Positions 16,119-24,590 of a stretch of DNA of 38,038 nucleotides are shown here, piece by piece. Below the pieces are notes generated by a model, which saw only the letters and a program-made list of their open reading frames with translations, had not been told where the DNA came from and made no database searches. Source of the DNA: CAUPWF01 sp036656615 (GTDB lineage Bacteria; Bacillota; Clostridia; Lachnospirales; Lachnospiraceae); NCBI GenBank assembly GCA_036656615.1, contig JAVXHY010000019.1, forward strand, positions 1 through 38,038, read 5' to 3'. Each line of letters opens with the position of its first letter. The first letter of the stretch is position 1. The position numbers and the translations under genes were made by a program.

Positions 16119-17857
16119 ATCTTATTATTGATAATAAAGCAATCTCTGTACCAGCTGATACAACTATATTAGAAGCTGCTGAACGTAATGGAATACCAAT
16201 TCCAAAATTATGTTATTTAAAAGGTGTGAATGAAATTGGTGCCTGCCGCGTCTGTGTAGTAGAAGTAGAAGGCAAGGACAAACTAATTATTTCCTGTAAC
16301 AATAAAGTAGAAGAGGGAATGGTTGTTTTTACAAATAGTCCAAAAGTTCGTATGAACCGTAAGAAGACTGTAGAACTGATTTTATCACAGCATGATTGTC
16401 GTTGTGCTACCTGTCCTAGAAGTGGAAATTGTACGCTTCAGACAATTGCAAATGATTTAAATATTATTGAAATTCCTTTTAAACAAGAATTAGAAAGAAC
16501 TCCTTGGAATATGGATTTCCCACTGATTCGTGATTCTGCAAAATGCGTGAAATGTATGCGTTGTATCCAAATATGTGACAAGGTCCAAAGTTTAAATATT
16601 TGGGATGTGGAAAGTACTGGTTCAAGAACGACTGTACACGTTTCTAAGCACCGTACAATTGAAGAAGCAGACTGTGCACTTTGTGGACAATGTATTACTC
16701 ACTGTCCTGTAGGCGCATTACGTGAACGTGATGATACCGAAAAGGTATGGAATGCAATTGCTGACAAAAAGAAAATTACAATTGCACAGGTGGCTCCTGC
16801 TGTTCGTGCTGCTTGGGGTGAAGCTCTTGGTCTTTCACGAGAAGAAGCAACCATTGGAAAAATTATGGATTCCCTAAAACGTATGGGTGTAGATTATGTA
16901 TTTGATACTACATTTTCAGCAGATTTAACTATTATGGAAGAAGGGAATGAATTCCTAGAACGCTTTACCAAGGGTGAGTTAAGAGAAAAACCAATGTTTA
17001 CCTCTTGCTGTCCAGGATGGATTCGTTTCATCAAATCGCAGTATCCACACCTTGTACCACAACTTTCTTCCGCAAAGTCACCACAACAAATGTTCGGAGC
17101 AGTTATGAAAACATATTTTGCTCAATCAATTGGGGCAAATCCAGATGATATTTATACCATCTCTGTGATGCCATGTGTGGCTAAAAAGGGAGAATGTAAC
17201 ATGGAATTATTCCATGAAGAGTATGCAGGTCATGATGTAGATGTAGTATTGACTACTAGAGAGTTATCTCGTATGATTCGTTCTGCTCATATTGATCCTA
17301 AAACACTAACTGATAGAGAATGTGATCCTCTTATGAAAGAAGGTTCTGGAGCCGGAGTTATCTTTGGTGCTACCGGTGGTGTTATGGAAGCAGCTCTTCG
17401 TTCCGCACATTTCTTAGTAACTGGACAAAATCCAGATGCAGATGCTTTTTCCATTATTCGAAGTACAGACTTTAATAACGGAGTTGTAGAAGCGGAAATC
17501 AAACTTGGTGATGCTGTTGTCAGAGCCGCAATCGTTAGTGGACTTGGAAATGCAAGAAAGCTCATTGAACTGATTGAGCGCGGAGATGTACACTATGACT
17601 TTGTAGAAGTTATGGCTTGCCCTGGTGGATGTGTCGGAGGCGGCGGTCAGCCAATTCATGATGGTCAGGAGCTTGCTTTAGAACGTGGAGCAAACTTATA
17701 TTTCTTGGATAAGAATGCACCTTTACGTTTCTCTCATGAGAATCCAGATATCTTGAAATTATATGCAGATTACATGGAGAAACCATTATCTCATAAAGCT
17801 CATATGTTGTTACACACCGACCATAATGCATGGGAGATGCCAAGACAACCAAAATAA
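16112..17857 (+). CDS. hydA: [FeFe] hydrogenase, group A
   Basis: A 581-residue catalytic subunit that makes or oxidises H2. It has an N-terminal [2Fe-2S] domain (Cys34, 45, 48, 62), a His-ligated [4Fe-4S] site (His94, Cys98, 101, 107) and two [4Fe-4S] clusters (Cys145/148/151/155 and 188/191/194/198). The H-cluster motifs are TSCCPGW (297-303), MPCVAKKGE (353-361) and MACPGGCVGGGGQP, with a C-terminal small-subunit domain. No residue is missing. The start overlaps the upstream gene by 7 bases, with AAAGGAGG upstream. The HydEFG maturases are not in the window. Confidence 0.97.
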   Translation: MVNLIIDNKAISVPADTTILEAAERNGIPIPKLCYLKGVNEIGACRVCVVEVEGKDKLIISCNNKVEEGMVVFTNSPKVRMNRKKTVELILSQHDCRCATCPRSGNCTLQTIANDLNIIEIPFKQELERTPWNMDFPLIRDSAKCVKCMRCIQICDKVQSLNIWDVESTGSRTTVHVSKHRTIEEADCALCGQCITHCPVGALRERDDTEKVWNAIADKKKITIAQVAPAVRAAWGEALGLSREEATIGKIMDSLKRMGVDYVFDTTFSADLTIMEEGNEFLERFTKGELREKPMFTSCCPGWIRFIKSQYPHLVPQLSSAKSPQQMFGAVMKTYFAQSIGANPDDIYTISVMPCVAKKGECNMELFHEEYAGHDVDVVLTTRELSRMIRSAHIDPKTLTDRECDPLMKEGSGAGVIFGATGGVMEAALRSAHFLVTGQNPDADAFSIIRSTDFNNGVVEAEIKLGDAVVRAAIVSGLGNARKLIELIERGDVHYDFVEVMACPGGCVGGGGQPIHDGQELALERGANLYFLDKNAPLRFSHENPDILKLYADYMEKPLSHKAHMLLHTDHNAWEMPRQPK

Positions 17858-17885
17858 AATACATCTTATATATTTAAAGGACGAG

Positions 17886-17919
17886 ATGAGACAGTGCTAA
17901 TTTTATAGCTCTGTCTCAT
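17886..17919 (+). terminator. Terminator of the hydrogenase operon
   Basis: ATGAGACAG (17886-17894) pairs with CTGTCTCAT (17911-17919), with an inner GCTA/TAGC stem. TTTC follows. It lies 28 bases after the hydrogenase stop; the T tract is weak. Confidence 0.65.
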
Positions 17920-17934
17920 TTCATGCTCTCCCAC

Positions 17935-17964
17935 TTTACATTCTTCCTTTAAAACTGTTATAAT
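17935..17964 (+). promoter_or_regulatory. Promoter for the lipid-kinase gene
   Basis: -35 TTTACA (17935-17940) and perfect -10 TATAAT (17959-17964) with an 18-base spacer, about 34 bases before the start codon. Confidence 0.65.
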
Positions 17965-17997
17965 ATAAAAAGTAAATAGAAAGAATGAGGGACTTTT

Positions 17998-18915
17998 ATG
18001 TATCATTTTATCGTAAATCCTAATTCCCGTTCCGGATCAGGCATTCATATTTGGTATCAAATCGAACCTATTATTAAAGAAAGCAAATGCCTCTACAATC
18101 TGTTCTTTACAAAATATCAAGGACATGCTACTGCCATTACTTCTAGAATAACGTCTGATAATCAGTTACATACGATTATTATCTTGGGGGGCGATGGAAC
18201 AGTAAATGAAGTTGTAAATGGAATTTCTAACTTTGCCAACACCACAATAGGTTATATACCAAGTGGATCCAGCAATGATTTTGCTCGGGGACTTGGATTG
18301 ACAACAGACCCCAAAAAAGCCATTATTAAAATTTTAAATCCTTTAACATTCCAATTCATTGACATTGGTACCCTTATATATGAAAATAAAATAAGGAAAT
18401 TCGCTGTTAGTGCCGGTGTTGGTTTAGATGCTGCTATCTGTCATCAGGTTGTTGTCTCTAAGCTAAAAACAATCCTAAATAAAATTGGTCTCGGCAAGTT
18501 GACTTATGCCGGTGTTGCATTAAACCAAATTATAATCAGCAGCCCCAAACATATGTCGCTTATATTAGACCATGACAAGAAATTTGAATTTAAATCTGCC
18601 TATATGGCGGCGATTATGAATGTTTGTTATGAAGGTGGTGGTGTTAAGTTTTGCCCTAGAGCAGTACCAAATGATGGAAAACTTGATATTTTAGTGCTTG
18701 CAGATATTCCAAAATTAAAGATCCTCACCTTGCTTCCTACTGCATTTATGGGTAAACATATTCATTTTAAAGGTGTACATACATATACTTGTAGAGATAT
18801 TTCTATACACTTAGAAAGTCCTCAACCAGCTCACACCGACGGTGAACCAGTTTCTTTACAGCAACATATATCTGCTTGTTGTGCAGACTCACAATTACGT
18901 ATTATTTCAACTTAA
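17998..18915 (+). CDS. Diacylglycerol kinase / YegS-type lipid kinase
   Basis: A 305-residue soluble kinase of the DAGK catalytic-domain family. Seen: the start FIVNPNSRSGSG, the nucleotide motif LGGDGTVNEVVNGI near residues 62-75, YIPSGSSNDFARGLGL, and a C-terminal beta domain ending in AHTDGEPV. By family it phosphorylates diacylglycerol (DgkB) or a related lipid; the exact substrate is not visible. A GAGGGA site precedes the ATG. The next gene starts 14 bases later, so the two are cotranscribed. Confidence 0.9.
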   Translation: MYHFIVNPNSRSGSGIHIWYQIEPIIKESKCLYNLFFTKYQGHATAITSRITSDNQLHTIIILGGDGTVNEVVNGISNFANTTIGYIPSGSSNDFARGLGLTTDPKKAIIKILNPLTFQFIDIGTLIYENKIRKFAVSAGVGLDAAICHQVVVSKLKTILNKIGLGKLTYAGVALNQIIISSPKHMSLILDHDKKFEFKSAYMAAIMNVCYEGGGVKFCPRAVPNDGKLDILVLADIPKLKILTLLPTAFMGKHIHFKGVHTYTCRDISIHLESPQPAHTDGEPVSLQQHISACCADSQLRIIST

Positions 18916-18929
18916 AGAAAGGATTTATT

Positions 18930-19745
18930 ATGATTGCATATATACTTATTCCACTTATCTTTATTTTTTTATTCTATTTATTGATGATTTGCCCTAACGA
19001 ATCTAGATATGAACAAATTATGATGTTGAATCATACTTTATTTGCACACCGAGGCTATCATGATAAAGAACATTTGATTCCCGAGAATTCTATGCTTGCT
19101 TTTCAATCTGCCGTAAAAGAAAATTTGGCAATTGAATTGGACATACATCTTACCAAGGACAATCAAATAGTTGTTTTTCATGATGATTCCCTGAAACGGG
19201 TTTGTAATGTGTCGGGAATCATTAAAGATTGGACTTATGAAGAGCTTTCTGCCTTACATCTTTTTAATACCTCTGAGAAAATTCCGCTTCTTTCTGATGT
19301 ACTTTCCTATATCGATGGCCGAGTTCCACTTCTGATTGAGATTAAAAGCCACAAAAATGACACTGCTATTTGCCACTATGCATATGAATTACTTCAAAAA
19401 TATACTGGAACATACTTGATTCAATCCTTCAACAGCTTTGCTCTCCATTGGTTCAAGCAAAATGCTCCACAAGTTTTAAGGGGACAACTATCATCAAACC
19501 TGACTGCTTCCACTGGTACCGATCCTTTCATTCTCCGGTTTGCAGTAAAATTTCTACTTGTAAATTTTCTAGGAAGACCTGATTTTATTTCTTATAAATT
19601 AGAGGATGTGAATAACCTAAGTCTTGGTCTTATTCAATTCCTTTATCGTGCACCCATTGCCGTATGGACTATTAGAAATGAGGCAGCAATGAACTTAGCT
19701 ATGACTCGTTATAACATGGTTATTTTCGAAAATTTCAGGAAATAA
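18930..19745 (+). CDS. Membrane-anchored glycerophosphodiester phosphodiesterase
   Basis: A 271-residue GDPD-family enzyme that would hydrolyse glycerophosphodiesters to glycerol 3-phosphate and an alcohol. A hydrophobic N-terminal anchor (about 2-22) precedes the barrel. Catalytic motifs are AHRGYHD, PENSMLAFQSA, ELDIHLTKDNQIVVFHDDSL and LLIEIKSH. The frame is open from 18876, but AAAGAAAGGA is correctly spaced only for the ATG at 18930, giving MIAYILIPL. It is downstream of the lipid kinase. The glycerol 3-phosphate made could join the product of GlpK. Confidence 0.9.
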   Translation: MIAYILIPLIFIFLFYLLMICPNESRYEQIMMLNHTLFAHRGYHDKEHLIPENSMLAFQSAVKENLAIELDIHLTKDNQIVVFHDDSLKRVCNVSGIIKDWTYEELSALHLFNTSEKIPLLSDVLSYIDGRVPLLIEIKSHKNDTAICHYAYELLQKYTGTYLIQSFNSFALHWFKQNAPQVLRGQLSSNLTASTGTDPFILRFAVKFLLVNFLGRPDFISYKLEDVNNLSLGLIQFLYRAPIAVWTIRNEAAMNLAMTRYNMVIFENFRK

Positions 19746-19768
19746 TTATTAAGAAACCATGAATATTC

Positions 19769-19797
19769 TTGTAGTCTTGGGGGTTTCATGATATAAT
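19769..19797 (+). promoter_or_regulatory. Promoter for the PAP2-like gene
   Basis: -35 TTGTAG (19769-19774) and perfect -10 TATAAT (19792-19797), 17 bases apart, so the PAP2-like gene can be transcribed independently of the two genes before it. Confidence 0.6.
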
Positions 19798-19853
19798 CAC
19801 GACGTTATAAATTGAACTTTCTACAAATAGCTGCCCAGAAAAGGAGTGCCATA

Positions 19854-20513
19854 ATGAATATAATAAATCTTTTTAAAAGGTATAAACATGCCTGGGTATT
19901 TTTATATATTTTTATATATTTGCCCTGGTTTCTATACTTAGAAAGAAACGTAACTACTGATTTTCATTTAATTCATACTACATTAGATAATTATATACCT
20001 TTTGTTGAATTTTTTATTATTCCATACACCTTATGGTTTTTATTTATAGCATTAACCATTGGTTTTTTCTTTTTTACAAATACGAAAGACTTTTATCGAT
20101 TGATTCTTTTTCTTTTTTCCGGCATGACACTGTTTTTAATTATATCTACAATTTATCCTAACGGTTTAGATTTAAGACCTGTAACATTTGCCCGAGATAA
20201 TATCTTTGTGGATATGGTAAAAACCTTGTATAAAACAGATACTGCCACCAATGTGCTCCCTAGTATTCATGTATTTAATTCCATTGGGGCACAGATTGCC
20301 ATTTCACATAGTGAAACCTTAAAAAAATATCGTGTTATACAGTATGGTTCCTTTATACTAACCTCACTTATTATTTTATCAACCATGTTCTTAAAACAGC
20401 ATTCGATTATTGATGTAGTAGTAGCAGGGGTTATGGCTCTTATTTTATATCAATTGGTATATAGTCAACGTCTTCACAAGGAATTAGAATTTTCACAACA
20501 AATAACAATGTAA
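19854..20513 (+). CDS. PAP2-family membrane phosphatase-like protein
   Basis: A 219-residue protein with about six hydrophobic segments. The two late motifs NVLPSIHVFNS and KQHSIIDVVVAG correspond to PAP2 motifs 2 and 3 (SxH and HxxxD). Motif 1 (KxxxxxxRP) is represented at best by GLDLRPVTF, so this belongs with the inositolphosphotransferase-like branch rather than classic BacA-type PAP2. It probably acts on a lipid phosphate at the membrane; the substrate is unknown. The start at 19854 was chosen for its AAAAGGAG site, although the frame opens at 19812. Confidence 0.82.
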   Translation: MNIINLFKRYKHAWVFLYIFIYLPWFLYLERNVTTDFHLIHTTLDNYIPFVEFFIIPYTLWFLFIALTIGFFFFTNTKDFYRLILFLFSGMTLFLIISTIYPNGLDLRPVTFARDNIFVDMVKTLYKTDTATNVLPSIHVFNSIGAQIAISHSETLKKYRVIQYGSFILTSLIILSTMFLKQHSIIDVVVAGVMALILYQLVYSQRLHKELEFSQQITM

Positions 20514-20535
20514 ATCAGGATAATATATGAGTATC

Positions 20536-20601
20536 AATAAAAAGAATGTACCTATAAGGTCGATGTTTTCTACCAACCTTTATAAATACATTCTTTTTAT
20601 T
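20536..20601. terminator. Bidirectional terminator between convergent genes
   Basis: AATAAAAAGAATGTA (20536-20550) is an exact complement of 20587-20601, and an inner TATAAGGT/ACCTTTATA stem extends it. The A/T-rich base gives a T tract in both directions. It lies between the convergent PAP2-like gene and the reductase gene, whose stop is at 20609. Confidence 0.8.
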
Positions 20602-20608
20602 TACGCTA

Positions 20609-21760
20609 TTATAACATTTCAATAAATGCTGTTAATCTTGTTGCCAGCTGACCTGCATCTGCTTGTGAAAAATCAGTTTCTACACTAATATAAGGTTTCC
20701 CTTTCTTTTCATTCACAAAACGACGAATACCCAATGTTTCCACATTATAAGTATGACATGCCTGTAGGATTACTTCTACAACTCCATCCACCTTATATTC
20801 ATCCATTAAGCGATCTAATAATTCCAAACGATTTGGATTTGGAGTCATTACAGAACAACCAATATCCAAATATCTTCTTGCTAATGCATCATATACATCT
20901 GGATTATCTTCATCTACCAGTTTATCAATAGATTTTGCTCCGGTACAGTTCTCGTAAGTAACTACAACCCCTCCATTATCTTCAATTGCTTTAATTACTT
21001 TTTCTGTAGCTCCACCAATTGGGCATCCAGTAACAAGGATACGTGGTTTCTTTTCAATTACTTGTTTCTGTGCGTACTCTGTATGTATTTTTTCTACTAG
21101 AGCATCTACTTCTCCAATAATTGCCCCACGATCAAATTTAAAGGTACTGCCATATAATACTTTGAATAAATCATATCCATAAATTGGAACTGGATCATGT
21201 TTCATTACTTCATACAGATTCTTTAATGAACGTCTGACTTGATTATTAAGCTTAATTGCTTCACGAATTTGGCCTTCTGTAATGACTACATGGAATGTTT
21301 CTTCCAAGTATTCTTTAAAACGAATCATCTCATTTTTCCATAACACGATTCCCTCTTCTGTCTGTCTGTTTGGCAATTCCATAATATATACTGGTTTAAA
21401 TTCTGCCATATATTCATACATTTTCTTTTTACCATCACAAGTTGTCTCACCAACAACTACATCTGAGAAATAGAAATATGGGCATTTGTCTGACTTTCCA
21501 AAACCATAACTAGACTTAATAAGTGGACATAAATTCTTTGGAAGCTCTTGTTCTGCCTCTGCTACCGTTTCATCTGACATAGAACACAAACCTATGGTAG
21601 CTGCTCCCATTGCCATAGCTATTTCTTGTGGAAAATAGGTACAATACACCCCAATTACCGGTACTCCTTTATCCTTTAACTCTTTCACTGCTAAAAATGA
21701 ATTTTTACGTTGTTCCGCAAATTCTTCGAAAATTTGTGGTAATTCTTTTACTAACTCCAT
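20609..21760 (-). CDS. Double-cubane-cluster anaerobic reductase (2-hydroxyacyl-CoA dehydratase D-like, YjiM type)
   Basis: A 383-residue protein related to the HgdB/BcrC/BzdN family and of the same size as E. coli YjiM. Cysteine segments include GVYCTYFPQEI, LPKNLCPLIKS, KSDKCPYF, GETTCDGKKKMYE, VTGCPIGGATEK, YENCTGAK and LQACHTYN. Related proteins carry an [8Fe-9S] double-cubane cluster and reduce small substrates using electrons from an ATP-dependent activator; the physiological substrate is unknown. The usual partner ATPase (YjiL/HgdC type) is not adjacent. AAGGAGG precedes the ATG. It is a single-gene unit. Confidence 0.87.
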   Translation of the reverse strand: MELVKELPQIFEEFAEQRKNSFLAVKELKDKGVPVIGVYCTYFPQEIAMAMGAATIGLCSMSDETVAEAEQELPKNLCPLIKSSYGFGKSDKCPYFYFSDVVVGETTCDGKKKMYEYMAEFKPVYIMELPNRQTEEGIVLWKNEMIRFKEYLEETFHVVITEGQIREAIKLNNQVRRSLKNLYEVMKHDPVPIYGYDLFKVLYGSTFKFDRGAIIGEVDALVEKIHTEYAQKQVIEKKPRILVTGCPIGGATEKVIKAIEDNGGVVVTYENCTGAKSIDKLVDEDNPDVYDALARRYLDIGCSVMTPNPNRLELLDRLMDEYKVDGVVEVILQACHTYNVETLGIRRFVNEKKGKPYISVETDFSQADAGQLATRLTAFIEML

Positions 21761-21848
21761 TCTCTTCCTCCTTGATGTAACTTTTTATAATAACTTCTCT
21801 TTCTCTATAGTAACATTCTTATTGCAAAGTTTCTAATTGTTAATCTGT

Positions 21849-21867
21849 ATAAATAGCCTCTATTTAT
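21849..21867. repeat. 8-bp inverted repeat in a divergent promoter region
   Basis: ATAAATAG - CCT - CTATTTAT, midway between the reductase and PHP genes, which diverge here. It could be a shared operator. There is no other strong element in 21761-21948 apart from a TATAAT at 21909-21914 that probably serves the PHP gene. Confidence 0.35.
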
Positions 21868-21948
21868 TTATTTTATCTATATCTATTTTATTTTTTATCG
21901 TTCTCATCTATAATAGATTTATACAATATTGAAAGGAAGCACCTACTT

Positions 21949-22788
21949 ATGAATCATAGAATAGATTTACATGTCCATTCCAGTTACTCTGATGGCACTT
22001 TATCACCCTCTGAGTTAGTAGCTTTAGCCGTCAAACGAAATGTATGTGCCTTTGCTCTTACTGACCATGATACAACCGATGGAATAAAGGAAGCAATGGT
22101 TGCCGCCAAGCCACACCAAATAGAAATTATTCCAGGAGTGGAACTGTCTACAAACTACTTCAATAAAGATATTCATATATTAGGACTTGGAATTGATTGG
22201 ATGAGTCCTTCTTTTGGCAGTTCCCTTGTTGAATTTCAAGAATCTAGGGATGTACGCAATCTAAAAATGATTGCAAAACTGCAGCATGAAGGTGTCAGCA
22301 TCTCATATGATCAAATGTTATCTGCATTTCCCGATTCTGTTTGGACAAGAGCTCATTTTGCCCGATTTTTAAAAGACCATGGATATGTGCAAAATATATG
22401 GGATGCTTTTTCGGAATATATAGGTGATCATGCTCCTTGTTTTGTTCCCCGTGAAAAGGTTACTCCATTACAGGCCATTGAATTAATTCATAAAGGAAAA
22501 GGCTGGGCTATTTTAGCTCATCCACTTCTCTATTCTTTCACAAATCCTGATTTGGACCACCTTGTTCAACAGTTAAAGCTTTCAGGATTAGACGGTCTGG
22601 AAGCCATGTATTCTATGAATCGTCATATGGAGGAATCCAATATGAAAGTGTTAGCAAAAAAATACGATTTAAAAATTTCTGGAGGTTCTGATTTTCATGG
22701 CAGCAACAAGCCTAATATACAACTTGGAACTGGAAAAGGGAATCTCAATATATCCTATGATATTTGGCGAACTATTAACAACTGTTAG
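21949..22788 (+). CDS. PHP-domain phosphoesterase (RNase AM / YciV type)
   Basis: A 279-residue metal-dependent phosphoesterase. Metal-binding motifs of the PHP domain are RIDLHVHSSYSDGT (residues 4-17), ALTDHDTTDGI, IPGVELST, ILAHPLLYS and SGGSDFHG near the C-terminus. By family it hydrolyses 3',5'-bisphosphonucleotides or 5' ends of RNA; which applies cannot be told from sequence. GAAAGGAAG precedes the ATG. It converges on the SfsA-MutY gene with 3 bases between the stops. Confidence 0.9.
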   Translation: MNHRIDLHVHSSYSDGTLSPSELVALAVKRNVCAFALTDHDTTDGIKEAMVAAKPHQIEIIPGVELSTNYFNKDIHILGLGIDWMSPSFGSSLVEFQESRDVRNLKMIAKLQHEGVSISYDQMLSAFPDSVWTRAHFARFLKDHGYVQNIWDAFSEYIGDHAPCFVPREKVTPLQAIELIHKGKGWAILAHPLLYSFTNPDLDHLVQQLKLSGLDGLEAMYSMNRHMEESNMKVLAKKYDLKISGGSDFHGSNKPNIQLGTGKGNLNISYDIWRTINNC

Positions 22789-22791
22789 ACC

Positions 22792-24558
22792 TTATATTTC
22801 ATCCGTGTATTTATCCTGCCCTAACTTAATATGAATATACTTTGTATAACCTTCAAATGCCGCCGGTATGGGGTAGATATCTTCTACCTCCTGTGGATGT
22901 GCAAATATCATCTCCTCCTTACATGCATGTTCTAGCTCATCTACACGAATGACATATCCAATCATCTGCCACTCCACGTGGCTGAATATATGTTTTGTCG
23001 GCTGTAATAATTCAATTCGAACTGGCATCAATCCTATTTGTTTGCTATACTCCACTGCCTCTTCTATGGTCAAATGCCCCAATACATTAGGCAGCTCATA
23101 TAACCCTGCCAAAAGGCCTTTATTTGGACGTTTTTTTATGCCTACCGTTTCCCCATCTTTAAAAATAAATATGGTTCTCTGCTCCATTCTTCGTGCTTTA
23201 GATTTTTTCTTTATCGGAAGCTCCATAACAATATTTTGCTTTCTTGCTTCACAAATATGGGTCAACGGGCATTCCTCACACTTGGCCATTCCGTTGGGTA
23301 CACAGACCATAGCACCTAATTCAATTAAACCCTGATTAAAATCACTGGCATGATCTTTGGGAATCACCTGCTCTAATGATTGTTCTACTTTGTGGCGAAC
23401 ACTTTGCTTCATGATATCCTCATGACTTGCCAATAGTCTGGAAACTACACGCAATACATTCCCATCTACTGCTGGCTTTGGAAGTTGATAAGCAAAAGAA
23501 GCAATTGCTCCGGCTGTATAATTACCAATTCCAGTTAATGATAAAATTCCTTCGTAGGTGTCAGGAAATACTCCATGATAATCATCTACAATCTGCTTGG
23601 CTGCTTTTTGCATGTTACGTATCCGATTATAATATCCCAGTCCTTCCCATAGCTTTAATAGTTCATCTTCTTTCGCATTTGCTAAGTCTTCTACCGTTGG
23701 CAGGGCATTTAGAAATCGTTTATAAAATGGTTTTACAGCCTCTACCCTTGTTTGCTGCAGCATGATTTCAGAAACCCAGACACGATAAGCATTGATATGA
23801 TTTCTCCAAGGAAGTTCTCGTTTATTCTTCTGGTACCAGTCCACCAGGGGCTCTGTCATTTCATACAAAATTGGATTTTCTAATATCACTGGAAGTTCTT
23901 TTTGAATATATATACTATCCTCTGTTACATGACAGTCGTAAGCAAGAATATGTACCCCCGCCGCTTTTGCTATTCGCAGTGCATCTCCAAACTCCTTATG
24001 TGTAACATCATTGGGTGTAAAGTAATGAACCTGATCCATTTGAACTACAAAGAATACATAGGATTCGTATCCATCCTGTAGTGCTTCACAAAGTCCCCTT
24101 ACATGCTTCACACCCCTTTGAGTTGGTGCATCTGGGAACAGAACCACATCTTCTTTTTCTAGCGTAACACCTTTTACCTCAAGTAGAATTTTACGTTCTC
24201 CTACTTCAATATAAAGATCAAATCTTGATTTCCCATATGTGAATTCCGGTCTGATAAGCGATGCCCCTTTAAATAAATTACCTGCTTCAATCCATTCTTT
24301 TACAATTTGATTTGGCACCTGGGAATCCATATTGATGATACGATTCCCTTTTTTTACTCCAATTAAATCCCACTGAGTCTTTCGTTTTGGATTATCACTT
24401 TTCTGTACATATACCGTTACTCCCGGTATCAATAATTCTGCACACCGACCAGTGTTTTTCACATGAACAATTTCTTCTTTCCCTTTTATCTTAATATGTG
24501 CAATAAAACGATTGGGACGTTCTAGAAACGTCCCAATCTGTATATGTTCATATTTCAT
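22792..24558 (-). CDS. mutY: SfsA-MutY fusion: predicted nuclease plus A/G-specific adenine glycosylase
   Basis: A 588-residue fusion in one uninterrupted frame. Residues 1 to about 225 are SfsA: VKNTGRCAELLIPG, then the PD-(D/E)xK-like site Asp114, Glu127, Lys129 in SRFDLYIEV...ILLEVKG. Residues about 229-588 are a complete MutY: Glu264 in SEIMLQQTRV, helix-hairpin-helix LTGIGNYTAGAI, catalytic Asp365 in VDGNVLR, cluster ligands Cys419, 427, 430 and 436, and a C-terminal NUDIX-like domain for 8-oxoG recognition. MutY removes A paired with 8-oxoG. The gene starts 32 bases after lpdA on the same strand. Its first codons form a strong hairpin. Confidence 0.93.
   Translation of the reverse strand: MKYEHIQIGTFLERPNRFIAHIKIKGKEEIVHVKNTGRCAELLIPGVTVYVQKSDNPKRKTQWDLIGVKKGNRIINMDSQVPNQIVKEWIEAGNLFKGASLIRPEFTYGKSRFDLYIEVGERKILLEVKGVTLEKEDVVLFPDAPTQRGVKHVRGLCEALQDGYESYVFFVVQMDQVHYFTPNDVTHKEFGDALRIAKAAGVHILAYDCHVTEDSIYIQKELPVILENPILYEMTEPLVDWYQKNKRELPWRNHINAYRVWVSEIMLQQTRVEAVKPFYKRFLNALPTVEDLANAKEDELLKLWEGLGYYNRIRNMQKAAKQIVDDYHGVFPDTYEGILSLTGIGNYTAGAIASFAYQLPKPAVDGNVLRVVSRLLASHEDIMKQSVRHKVEQSLEQVIPKDHASDFNQGLIELGAMVCVPNGMAKCEECPLTHICEARKQNIVMELPIKKKSKARRMEQRTIFIFKDGETVGIKKRPNKGLLAGLYELPNVLGHLTIEEAVEYSKQIGLMPVRIELLQPTKHIFSHVEWQMIGYVIRVDELEHACKEEMIFAHPQEVEDIYPIPAAFEGYTKYIHIKLGQDKYTDEI
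24506..24538 (-). terminator. Terminator-like hairpin inside the start of the SfsA-MutY gene
   Basis: GATTGGGACGTT (24510-24521) and its exact complement (24527-24538) form a 12-bp stem with a 5-base loop. On the minus strand GTTTTATT follows. It covers about codons 7-16, which encode conserved-looking SfsA residues. It could stop read-through from the glycine operon or hinder early translation. Confidence 0.5.
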
Positions 24559-24590
24559 ATATGACTCCTTATCCTATATCCTTTTTACTG

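Noticed and set aside
19752..19790. GAAACC/GGTTTC inverted repeat after the glycerophosphodiesterase gene as a terminator
   Set aside because: Only 6 bp with a loop of over 20 bases and no T run; it overlaps the next gene's promoter.
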